Assembly: GCA_021837545.1 (NCBI GenBank)
Contig: JAKBFR010000126.1
Coordinates: forward strand, 1-6,414
Direction: 5' to 3'
DNA: 6,414 nt
Origin: Bacillota bacterium
GTDB taxonomy: Bacteria; Bacillota_A; Clostridia; Clostridiales; Clostridiaceae
Below, piece by piece: positions 1 through 5,708 of the stretch. The notes below the pieces were generated by a model. It had not been told where the DNA came from. It worked only from the letters and a program-made list of their open reading frames with translations, and searched no databases. The position numbers were made by a program, and so were the translations under genes. The first letter of the stretch is position 1. Each line of letters begins with the position of its first letter.

Positions 1-2
1 AG

Positions 3-101
3 TATGAAAAAATTCATGGACCGTTAACAAACTTTGGTTCATCTTCTGTAGAGGATGCAAGAGCTTGGGTAGATCAACCATGGCCTTGGGAAAATTATTA
101 A
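3..101 (+). CDS. cotJB: CotJB spore coat protein, C-terminal 32 residues (partial)
   Basis: The reading frame enters from the left edge and ends at TAA 99-101. The visible tail has the CotJB ending: an aromatic, Pro/Trp-rich stretch closing with DQPWPWENY. CotJB is a small protein of the CotJ group in the endospore coat, made in the mother cell and encoded between cotJA and cotJC. Only the C-terminus is visible, so completeness cannot be judged. It lies 18 bases before the cotJC start, with a strong ribosome binding site (AGGAGG, 103-108) in the gap, which fits the usual cotJ operon order. The operon promoter would be upstream of the window. Confidence 0.85.
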   Translation, partial: YEKIHGPLTNFGSSSVEDARAWVDQPWPWENY

Positions 102-119
102 TAGGAGGAAGAAAAACTT

Positions 120-542
120 ATGTGGTATTATGTAAAAACATTAGAATATCCAATAAATTTAAAATGCAAAGATCTTAATATGGCAAAATATCTAATAACA
201 CAATATGGTGGCCCTGATGGTGAATTAGGTGCTGCACTTAGATATTTAGATCAACGTTATACAATGCCAACTGGCAAGTCTAAAGCTCTTTTAACAGATA
301 TAGGAACAGAAGAAATGGCCCATGTTGAAATGATTGCGACTATGGTACACCAACTTATGGAAAATGCTACAATTGATGAACTTAAGAAGGCAGGTCTTGG
401 TGGACATTATGCTGACCATAGAAAAGCTCTGTTTTACACTGATGCTACCGGAAACCCTTGTCCTATAAAACAGCGACATTTTGGAAAGAATACATTTAAC
501 ATTTCTAAAAGAACTTTTTCACTTCATCATAAGTTCCACTAA
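120..542 (+). pseudogene. cotJC: CotJC manganese-catalase-like coat protein, C-terminally truncated
   Basis: Residues 1-113 of 140 match CotJC: YLITQYGGPDGELGAALRY near 24-42, TDIGTEEMAHVEM near 59-71 and HYADHRKALFYTDATGNP at 96-113. CotJC is a spore-coat protein related to dimanganese catalases and is normally about 190 residues long. Glu35, Glu65 and His68 correspond to the first half of the metal ligands. The second half of the four-helix bundle, which supplies the other Glu and His ligands, is absent. After Pro113 (codon 456-458) the frame runs through 27 residues unlike the family (starting CPIKQRHFGK) to TAA 540-542. I saw no continuation of CotJC in the other plus frames downstream, so a simple frameshift does not explain it; a deletion or insertion junction near 459 does. 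Start ATG 120 is supported by AGGAGG at 103-108 and by the family N-terminus. Catalase activity is probably lost; a coat-binding remnant could still be made. Confidence 0.82.
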
Positions 543-600
543 AATCAAATCTAAAACTACCATCTTCTGATTATATTTTATCTTTATAAATAAAAAACAC
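459..600 (-). other. Possible decayed coding remnant antisense to the cotJC tail
   Basis: From the point where CotJC homology ends, the minus strand reads like degraded protein-coding DNA. A segment at 505-570 gives SEDGSFRFDFSGTYDEVKKF before a stop at 505-507. Slipping one frame near 508 continues as LLEMLNVFFPKCRCFIGQG down to about 459. Upstream, after a stop at 571-573, it reads FIYKDKI. The composition looks protein-like, but no family is recognised. There is no start codon with a ribosome binding site, and the segment is interrupted by a stop and a frameshift. It could be the scar of the DNA that truncated cotJC, or chance. Confidence 0.2.
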
Positions 601-684
601 CTACATAAAGATGTATTTACATCTCTAAATAAGTGATTTTATAATAGTATACTGATTTATTTTTTATATATACTCTAAAAATCA

Positions 685-864
685 TTATTTTCCTAATAAT
701 TCATCAACTAATGCTTTAACATTATCTACACATTGACCACAACCAGTACCAACATTTGTAACAGATTGCACCTCTTCAAATGACTTAGCACCATTTTCAA
801 TAGCATCCCTTAAATTCTGTATAGTAACATTAGTACATCCACACATTACTTCATCGTTATCCAT
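685..864 (-). CDS. Bfd-like [2Fe-2S]-binding protein
   Basis: This 59-residue protein is essentially one BFD-like [2Fe-2S] domain. Four cysteines, C8, C10, C42 and C45, form the CxC...CxxC pattern with the GTGCGQC signature near the C-terminus. In characterised proteins this fold is found in bacterioferritin-associated ferredoxin, in the middle of NifU and in NirB-type reductases, and it serves electron transfer or iron mobilisation. No bacterioferritin gene is visible here, so the partner is unknown. The ATG at 862-864 is preferred because GGAG (complement of 873-876) lies 8 bases upstream. The in-frame GTG at 871-873 abuts the ribosome binding site and cannot use it. The gene is convergent with the cotJ operon and divergent from the DUF4317 gene. 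A weak hairpin at 609-624 follows it, with a run of six T about 10 bases beyond on the minus strand. The sequence shows no clear Fur box. Confidence 0.85.
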   Translation of the reverse strand: MDNDEVMCGCTNVTIQNLRDAIENGAKSFEEVQSVTNVGTGCGQCVDNVKALVDELLGK

Positions 865-1021
865 TCTATTCACTCCTTTAAATCTTTTTAATTTTAAACA
901 TTACTTCTTTCAACATTCATTAGTTTCACCATTTATTGCTTTACTATGTGTACTTTATAAATTATTATTTTACTAATATTATTAAAACAATTGAACATTT
1001 ATTTATACAAATATTTAACAT

Positions 1022-1069
1022 AAAAAGAGTTACCAAAAGTTTATGTTCAAACATTCTATGGTAACTCTT
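1022..1069 (-). terminator. Orphan terminator-type hairpin in the 865-1188 intergenic region
   Basis: A perfect 11-bp inverted repeat has arms 1025-1035 (AAGAGTTACCA) and 1059-1069, with a 23-base loop. Read on the minus strand the right side is followed by TTTTT, as in an intrinsic terminator. On the plus strand there is no T run after it. No minus-strand gene ends here; the next minus gene (Bfd-like) starts about 160 bases further on. It may end a short minus-strand RNA or act as an attenuator in the Bfd leader. Apart from this and the promoter at 1100-1128, the 324-base gap is very AT-rich and shows nothing else I can support. Confidence 0.5.
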
Positions 1070-1099
1070 GTAAATATTACTTTAAATTTATTTAGTTAC

Positions 1100-1128
1100 T
1101 TGCAGAGCTATTCATTGAACACTATACT
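1100..1128 (+). promoter_or_regulatory. Candidate sigma-A-type promoter for the DUF4317 gene
   Basis: TTGCAG at 1100-1105 and TATACT at 1123-1128 are separated by exactly 17 bases. The -10 is close to consensus and the -35 matches only its TTG. Transcription would start near 1135, leaving a leader of about 54 bases before ATG 1189. Because the region is very AT-rich, chance matches are common; TATACT at 1154-1159 is an alternative -10 with a poor -35. Confidence 0.35.
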
Positions 1129-1188
1129 ATATTATGTAGCATATTCTTTACTATATACTAATAAAACTCATGGAATGAGAGGGCGATT

Positions 1189-2607
1189 ATGAATAAAAAA
1201 GAAATATTAGAATTAAAAAGACGTTTAAAAAAAGACGACTGTACATTTACCAGAATGTGCGGCTGCTATGTAGATGGTCAAAAAAATATTGTTTTAAATA
1301 TCAAAGAAACTTTTTTAACTCTACAAGAAACAGAATTCTTTAAATATTTAGAGATTGCAAAAAAAACATTATCTGGAACAGTGGGAAATAATCTTCTAGA
1401 ACTTAGTTTTCCTCTTGATGAGGAAAACATAGGCGGTAGACAACTTTCTCTAATGGAACTTAAAAAAAGTAAATTAAAAAATGATGCTCTGCTTGATAAC
1501 TTCTATAAATTAATTATAGATAGTTATGACTACACAGGTAATTTTCTAATACTTATTTTTCACGATGCTTATGATGTTATGACAAAAACTACTGATAATG
1601 CAAAATTAGATGAATCCGAAGAAGTATATGAATACCTATTATGTGCAATATGTCCGGTATCACTTTCAAAACCAGGTCTTGGATATCTTGAAGATAAAAA
1701 CCGAATTGGAGCACGTCTTAGAGATTGGATCGTTGGTCCCCCTGATCTTGGATTTGTATTTCCAGCTTTTACAGACCGTAGTACTGATATTCATTCTATT
1801 ATGTACTATACAAAAAATGCAAAAGATCCACATCCAGAATTAATGGAAGAAGCTTTAGGCTGTAGTTCAAAACAAACTGCTACGGAACAAAAAGAAGCAT
1901 TCAATACTATTATTCGTAATGCCATTGGCAATTATGAAGAAAAATCTGATCATTTATTCATGGAACTTCAAGAAACTCTTAATAATATGGTAGATGATCA
2001 TAATACTGTTAATGGTAAAGATGCTGATCCTATAATTTTGACTAATGATAATATTCAAGATATTCTAATTGAAAGCGGTATTCCTGAAGAAATCACTGCA
2101 AAAATCGGAAAATCCTATACAGAAGAATTTGGTGATACGCCTCCTGCAGTAGAAAATTTAATCGATACAAAAGCACTAGCAGCAAATGAGCAAAGAAAAA
2201 AGCAAGACAGACTTGAAAAAAAAGTACGAATACTAGAAGAAAGACTTGAAAAAACAAAAATAGATGCTGAATTAGATTCAGAAAAAGAATCAGTTTTGGA
2301 ATCAGAAACTGATACCATATTGAAAACAGAGAGTGATATCATGTTAGAAACAAATTCAACTTCAGAATTAGACTCAACTTCTGATTCTAATTTAGAAGCA
2401 ACCTCGAACTCGAATTTAGAATTAGCTTCTGACTCTGAAATGGAATCTGAGAACAATACTACTCCAAACTATGATATTGTACTTCAAGTAAATCCTCAAA
2501 AAGTGACTCAAATAAAATCACAAATAATTGACGGAAAAAAATGTATAGTTATTCCTATGGATGATGATGAACAAGCTAATGTAAATGGTGTTAATACATT
2601 GCTTTAA
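1189..2607 (+). CDS. DUF4317 family protein of unknown function
   Basis: The 472-residue protein matches from memory the clostridial DUF4317 family: MNKKEILELKRRLKKDDCTF at the N-terminus, a Cys cluster (C18, C24, C26), HDAYDV near 125-130, LLCAICPVSLSKPGLGY at 150-166, a DRSTDIHS segment near 196-203, and a C-terminal module YDIVLQVNP...GKKCIVIPMDDDEQANVNGV at about 428-468. No signal peptide or membrane segment is visible, so it is probably cytoplasmic. No enzymatic motif is recognised and the family function is unknown to me. A charged, probably coiled-coil stretch (about 331-363) leads into an acidic Ser/Thr-rich linker built of eight 8-residue periods (356-419). ATG 1189 follows GAGAGG (1177-1182) at a normal distance and gives the family N-terminus. 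The gene appears monocistronic, with a candidate promoter at 1100-1128 and a strong terminator at 2631-2669. Confidence 0.85.
   Translation: MNKKEILELKRRLKKDDCTFTRMCGCYVDGQKNIVLNIKETFLTLQETEFFKYLEIAKKTLSGTVGNNLLELSFPLDEENIGGRQLSLMELKKSKLKNDALLDNFYKLIIDSYDYTGNFLILIFHDAYDVMTKTTDNAKLDESEEVYEYLLCAICPVSLSKPGLGYLEDKNRIGARLRDWIVGPPDLGFVFPAFTDRSTDIHSIMYYTKNAKDPHPELMEEALGCSSKQTATEQKEAFNTIIRNAIGNYEEKSDHLFMELQETLNNMVDDHNTVNGKDADPIILTNDNIQDILIESGIPEEITAKIGKSYTEEFGDTPPAVENLIDTKALAANEQRKKQDRLEKKVRILEERLEKTKIDAELDSEKESVLESETDTILKTESDIMLETNSTSELDSTSDSNLEATSNSNLELASDSEMESENNTTPNYDIVLQVNPQKVTQIKSQIIDGKKCIVIPMDDDEQANVNGVNTLL
2254..2445 (+). repeat. Eight 24-bp periods encoding an acidic Ser/Thr octad repeat
   Basis: Codons 356-419 of the DUF4317 protein divide without gaps into eight octads. 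Position 7 is Leu or Met in all eight, position 8 is Glu or Asp in seven (Lys in the third), and positions 1-5 are dominated by Ser, Thr, Asp, Glu and Asn. The clearest units are STSDSNLE, ATSNSNLE and LASDSEME (396-419). The DNA copies are diverged, so this is an old or selected protein-level repeat and not a fresh tandem duplication. It sits between the coiled coil and the conserved C-terminal module and probably acts as a flexible or weakly helical spacer. Confidence 0.6.
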
Positions 2608-2630
2608 TTCATAAAAAGGCTAATATATAT

Positions 2631-2673
2631 ATGAACTGTACCCTGTCAAATAGGCAGGGTGCAGTTTATTTTA
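2631..2673 (+). terminator. Intrinsic terminator after the DUF4317 gene
   Basis: The arms AACTGTACCCTG (2634-2645) and CAGGGTGCAGTT (2655-2666) pair over 12 bp with a single G-U wobble and a 9-base loop; three further outer pairs are possible. A T-rich tract (TATTTTAGATTTT) follows. It lies 24 bases after the stop of the plus-strand gene. It also stands past the 3' end of the convergent methyltransferase gene and may terminate that transcript too, although the minus-strand T run is distant. Confidence 0.85.
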
Positions 2674-2722
2674 GATTTTCGTAGGTTTCATGGTGAAGGC
2701 GAAGTACGACATTTAAAATCTG

Positions 2723-3517
2723 CTACAACTTTACTTCTTTCTCAACAACACCATAAGCTATAGATCCAAACTTAGTATTTCCATAACATTTTTGAATTCC
2801 TAATTTTTCAAACTCACCACTACCAACTCTTTCTTTAATAACAACACGATTTTTACAAACACGTAGTGCCTGTATAATGGATTCTTTTTTTAATCCGCCT
2901 TGCTGTGCAAATGGCCTTAAAGAATTTATTGGTACTGATTTTTTATTTGGTCTTTTAAACATAGGGTCAAAATAAACTACATCAAAACTATTATCTGGTT
3001 GACTTAAAATATATTCTTCATAAGATGAATTAATAACATCTATCCTATCCATAAATGTTTTAGTTTGCTCATCTATATCTTTATAATCATTTAATCCATT
3101 TTTAGTTATACAAGCAATATATTTATTAACTTCCGTGCCAACAACTTTACCCTTTTCACCAACAATAGATGCAAATACTATAGCATCTGTAGCCATTCCT
3201 AAAGTACAATCTAATACCCTATCCCCTTCCTTTAAATTCATAGCTTCTACCATAGGTTGATTAAAACCATCTTTTATTGAATTCAACTTAAGTCCTGATG
3301 TACTTGGATGCCAAAAAAATGTATTATCGTCTCCCTTTAAAACAATTTTATCTTTCTCTACAAAGAGAAAATATTCTATTTTATTCATTTGACTAATTTT
3401 CTCTATGCTATAATTCCCTCTTTTTACATATGGTATATCTAATTCTTTAGCTATACCATATGCTTTATTTATTAAACTTTCATCTGGATTTCTTGTAGTT
3501 GTAATTGCAATCTTCAT
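2723..3517 (-). CDS. RsmJ/YpiP-like SAM-dependent methyltransferase
   Basis: This 264-residue protein is a class I S-adenosylmethionine methyltransferase. Motif I is VLDCTLGMATDA (101-112), an acidic residue in GTEV (E129) fits ribose binding, and FDVVYFDPMFKRP (178-190) contains the DPMF motif typical of the RsmJ-type group. C-terminal strands include RVVIKER at 224-230. The N-terminal 90 residues (ITTTRNP, YFLFVEKDKIVLKG, FFWHPSTSGLKL) resemble the Firmicute YpiP-like branch. E. coli RsmJ methylates 16S rRNA guanosine; whether this branch uses rRNA is unknown, so no symbol is given. ATG 3517 is chosen because AGGATGG lies 8 bases before it. The in-frame ATG at 3529 overlaps that ribosome binding site and would add only MVNN. 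The gene stands alone, convergent with the DUF4317 gene. Confidence 0.8.
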   Translation of the reverse strand: MKIAITTTRNPDESLINKAYGIAKELDIPYVKRGNYSIEKISQMNKIEYFLFVEKDKIVLKGDDNTFFWHPSTSGLKLNSIKDGFNQPMVEAMNLKEGDRVLDCTLGMATDAIVFASIVGEKGKVVGTEVNKYIACITKNGLNDYKDIDEQTKTFMDRIDVINSSYEEYILSQPDNSFDVVYFDPMFKRPNKKSVPINSLRPFAQQGGLKKESIIQALRVCKNRVVIKERVGSGEFEKLGIQKCYGNTKFGSIAYGVVEKEVKL

Positions 3518-3552
3518 ATTATTTACCATCCTAATCTTTTGTTTTTTCGCAA

Positions 3553-3571
3553 AATAGCTATTGTAGCTATT
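3553..3571 (-). promoter_or_regulatory. Inverted repeat in the methyltransferase leader (possible operator or hairpin)
   Basis: AATAGCTA (3553-3560) and TAGCTATT (3564-3571) form a perfect 8-bp inverted repeat around TTG. The 9-mer TTGTAGCTA at 3561-3569 recurs at 3605-3613, next to the predicted transcription start of the methyltransferase promoter. A repeated half-site near a start point could bind a repressor; alternatively the repeat forms a small mRNA hairpin 36 bases before the start codon. The function is inferred only from position and symmetry. Confidence 0.35.
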
Positions 3572-3618
3572 ACATTCTATCTTAAATTTATCATATTAAT
3601 ACCTTTGTAGCTAATAAA

Positions 3619-3647
3619 ATTGTATTATTAAACATTGATATTGTCTT
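3619..3647 (-). promoter_or_regulatory. Candidate promoter for the methyltransferase gene
   Basis: On the minus strand AAGACA (complement of 3642-3647) and TACAAT (complement of 3619-3624) are spaced by 17 bases, matching 4 of 6 and 5 of 6 consensus sigma-A positions. Transcription would begin near 3612, giving a leader of about 95 bases that includes the inverted repeat at 3553-3571. Confidence 0.45.
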
Positions 3648-3667
3648 TATTTTGTAAATACTATCAA

Positions 3668-3795
3668 TAATTGAAGTTGCATCATTTGGAAAAACTTGCA
3701 ATACATCTTATGAAGGATTCCCTTGGTGGCATCATTTCTGAGCTACGCCTTAGACTTGTGCATTGGTATGTGCTTAAAAGCTGCAACTACAATTA
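3668..3795 (+). mobile_element. 124-bp element with terminal inverted repeats flanked by TA (MITE-like)
   Basis: The ends ATTGAAGTTGCA (3670-3681) and TGCAACTACAAT (3782-3793) are inverted repeats matching at 11 of 12 positions, and both are bordered outside by TA (3668-3669 and 3794-3795). TA duplication is the hallmark of Tc1/mariner-IS630-type insertion. Composition differs sharply: about 39% G+C inside against about 19% in the 69 bases to the left. One plus frame is open for 41 codons (TTG 3671 to TAA 3794-3796), with Leu-rich peptide stretches such as HLEKLAIHLMKDSLGG and ELRLRLVHWYVLKSC. It has no ribosome binding site. I have an unverified impression that near-identical peptides are annotated repeatedly in clostridial genomes. 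There is no transposase, so it would be non-autonomous. The strand is assigned by the open frame. It could instead be a structured RNA element. Confidence 0.45.
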
Positions 3796-3907
3796 AGCAG
3801 TATATAAATATTTAATAAAGATGAAATAGACGAAACTCAAATAATACATAGTTATTTACAAAGTATCTGCCAAAATCTCTTTTTCGGTAATAATTTAAAA
3901 AATAGAA

Positions 3908-3936
3908 TATTCAAAATATTTAGAGTATGGTATAAT
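3908..3936 (+). promoter_or_regulatory. Extended -10 promoter for the 59-residue protein
   Basis: TATAAT at 3931-3936 is a perfect -10 and is preceded by TGG at 3928-3930, giving the extended TGnTATAAT form. A weak -35, TATTCA (3908-3913), lies 17 bases upstream. Transcription would start near 3943, so the leader is only about 24 bases and the ribosome binding site follows almost directly. Confidence 0.7.
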
Positions 3937-3966
3937 AATATAAAATATATAAAGGTGGTATGCTTT

Positions 3967-4146
3967 ATGGAGAAATACGGAGATCATGAAATAGTCGTAA
4001 TACAAAACAATGAAAATCAATACCCATATAAGGCAATTGCAAAAATAGGTGATAAGGAAATAAAGCATAAGGGACAAAGCGAGTCCGAAGCGATTGATTT
4101 AGTTAAGCAAAGCATTAATAAATTAAAATCAAAACACGTACTTTAG
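3967..4146 (+). CDS. Small hypothetical protein, 59 residues
   Basis: The family is not recognised. The protein begins MEKYGDHEIVVIQNNENQYP, has two likely beta strands (HEIVVIQ near 7-13 and YKAIAKIGDKEIKHK near 21-35), then a C-terminal helix from SESEAIDLVKQSINKLKSK (38-56), a beta-beta-alpha layout. It has no signal peptide, membrane segment or cysteine. ATG 3967 is chosen because AAAGGTGG (3951-3958) lies 8 bases before it; the in-frame GTG at 3955 falls inside that site. A near-consensus promoter just upstream and an intrinsic terminator at 4215-4244 make it an independent transcription unit, which supports a real gene despite its size. Neighbours give no hint of function. Confidence 0.72.
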   Translation: MEKYGDHEIVVIQNNENQYPYKAIAKIGDKEIKHKGQSESEAIDLVKQSINKLKSKHVL

Positions 4147-4214
4147 CTGTAGTATATGGAGATTCCAATAAATAAAAATTGGTATATTTAAAATATCAGG
4201 CATCTAATCTACAT

Positions 4215-4244
4215 AAAACCCCTCGACTAATGTCGTGGGGTTTT
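4215..4244. terminator. Bidirectional terminator between the small ORF and cssS
   Basis: AAAACCCC (4215-4222) pairs with GGGGTTTT (4237-4244). After a T-T mismatch, CGAC (4224-4227) pairs with GTCG (4232-4235) around a TAAT loop. The A and T ends of the stem supply T runs in both directions. It lies 68 bases after the small plus-strand gene and 87 bases past the 3' end of the minus-strand kinase gene, so it can serve both convergent transcripts. Confidence 0.8.
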
Positions 4245-4331
4245 GCCTTAGAAATAGAAAAGTTACGCTGGTACTTAATTACTGTATCATTTATAGGTAC
4301 TTGAATTTTTTCACATAATATGGAATACCTA

Positions 4332-5708
4332 CTATTTTTTCAATTCTATCTTAAAAGATACTCCAACATTTTCATTGGTCGCCCATATATGCCCGTCATA
4401 AGATTCTATAATTCTCTTAGCTATTGCTAGACCCAATCCAAATTTACCTTTTTTACCTTTTTTAAATGGCTTAAATAACTCATTTAACAATGATTCTTCA
4501 ATGGATTCTCCATCATTATATATTTCAAGTACTATTGAATCACTACTTGTCTTTACACTAATTCTAACTTTACTTCTACTATATCTAATTGAATTTTCTA
4601 AAATATTTTCAACTATGACTTTCCACTGTTCATAGTCTCCTAATATTATTATATTTTCTAGTTCTAGCTTCCAATTAAGCTCTTCTCTTCTGAACCTAAA
4701 TCTATCGACAGTTTCCTCAATTAATTCTTTCATATTAATAAGTTCTTCTATTCTTTTGTGCTGCAACAAATAGTCAAGCTTTGTTAAATAAAGCAGATCT
4801 TTTATTCTCTTCTCCAGTCTTTCTGATTCACTATCAATTACAAGCATTGTACTACTCAGGTCGCCTTTAGGAAATATTCCATCTCCAACAGATTGAGCAT
4901 AACTTCTTATAACCATCACAGGAGTTTTTAATTCATGGGATATATTTTGAAGCATCCATTGCTGAGCTTCATCATTTTTTACAAGCTGCTGCCTCATGGA
5001 TTCAATTGCCTCAGATAATTCACCTATCTCATCTTTTCTATCTACACTTATTGGAGTATTCCATTCCTTTTGACCTATCTTCTCCACGTTTTCTTTTAAT
5101 GACTTTATAGGCTTTGATAAATAACTAGCAAGTTTTCTAACTATTATTAAACTAAAAAAGCTTGCAATGATAGTCATCAAAATGATCTTTCTAGCAATCT
5201 GCTTATATAGTTTTTCAGCCTGAAGATCTCTTGTATATGAAAAGACAAAACCACTTTTATCATCAAAACTGTATTTTCTTATTACGTAAAATAGATTATC
5301 ATTATTTTTAACATACGTATATCTTTGACTATCTGAAGTTTGATTTTGATATTGATTTAATACTTTATACCATAATTCCTTAGAAGATTTTTCATCTGAA
5401 AGAATATGCTTTATATTTTCTGTAGTAGCAATTGGATAAATAATACTATTCAATATCCTTTCTCCATTGTTATTCTCTGAAATTGTACCCGAAAACTGGG
5501 TATAGTTTTTGCCATCCACCATATTTGTAATTACATTTTTTTGTGAATTCTCTATGAGTTCATAGGCTTTATCATAAAGAAAATTTTTAAAGGTTAATAA
5601 ACTTATAGTTACTAGAATGCTTATAATAAAAAGCATCATAGCTGAGAAAACAATCCATATTTGAAAAGCAATTGATTTATTACTTAAAAATTTTGAAACT
5701 TTGCTCAT
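4332..5708 (-). CDS. cssS: CssS-like secretion-stress sensor histidine kinase
   Basis: This full-length 458-residue membrane histidine kinase has a first membrane segment at about 15-40, an extracytoplasmic sensor region at about 41-172, a second segment at about 173-190, a HAMP linker (about 191-245), the phosphoacceptor box NISHELKTPVMVIRSYAQSV with His258, an N box ENILENSIRY (370-376, Asn372), G1 box YNDG (397-400), F box LFKPFKKGKK and G2 box GKFGLGLAIAKRI (421-433). The stretch around His258, through DGIFPKGDL and LEKRIKDLLYLTKLDYL, and the FQIW start closely resemble Bacillus subtilis CssS, which senses misfolded proteins outside the membrane and, with CssR, induces HtrA-type quality-control proteases. 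Start ATG 5708 overlaps the cssR stop as ATGA, so translation is probably coupled, with AAGGA just upstream. All kinase motifs are intact, but its regulator is broken. Confidence 0.87.
   Translation of the reverse strand: MSKVSKFLSNKSIAFQIWIVFSAMMLFIISILVTISLLTFKNFLYDKAYELIENSQKNVITNMVDGKNYTQFSGTISENNNGERILNSIIYPIATTENIKHILSDEKSSKELWYKVLNQYQNQTSDSQRYTYVKNNDNLFYVIRKYSFDDKSGFVFSYTRDLQAEKLYKQIARKIILMTIIASFFSLIIVRKLASYLSKPIKSLKENVEKIGQKEWNTPISVDRKDEIGELSEAIESMRQQLVKNDEAQQWMLQNISHELKTPVMVIRSYAQSVGDGIFPKGDLSSTMLVIDSESERLEKRIKDLLYLTKLDYLLQHKRIEELINMKELIEETVDRFRFRREELNWKLELENIIILGDYEQWKVIVENILENSIRYSRSKVRISVKTSSDSIVLEIYNDGESIEESLLNELFKPFKKGKKGKFGLGLAIAKRIIESYDGHIWATNENVGVSFKIELKK

Noticed and set aside
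291..479. Minus-strand 62-codon frame opposite cotJC
   Set aside because: It overlaps the conserved CotJC coding part antisense and resembles no family.
609..624. AGATGT/ACATCT hairpin as terminator of the Bfd-like gene
   Set aside because: The 6-bp AT-rich stem is weak and the T run is about 10 bases away; it is mentioned under the gene but not called.
874..1020. Possible Fur box or promoter upstream of the Bfd-like gene
   Set aside because: The ATTATTATT-type tracts do not make a good 7-1-7 Fur palindrome, and -35/-10 matches such as TTGTTT with TAATAA are not distinguishable from background in this AT-rich DNA.
1610..1843. 77-codon plus-strand frame inside the DUF4317 gene
   Set aside because: It is a frame shadow of a well-conserved gene in another frame and has no plausible ribosome binding site.
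2115..2456. 113-codon minus-strand Ser-rich frame opposite the DUF4317 linker
   Set aside because: It mirrors the acidic Ser/Thr codons of the octad repeat on the other strand; its low complexity explains the open frame.
2674..2721. Imperfect inverted repeat GATTTT...AAAATC with TCGTA/TACGA inside
   Set aside because: The stems are short and interrupted, and the stronger hairpin at 2631-2669 already explains termination.
3895..4077. Minus-strand 60-codon hydrophobic frame opposite the small protein gene
   Set aside because: It covers the plus-strand promoter and coding region; its Tyr/Ile/Phe-rich composition is what AT-rich antisense DNA gives.
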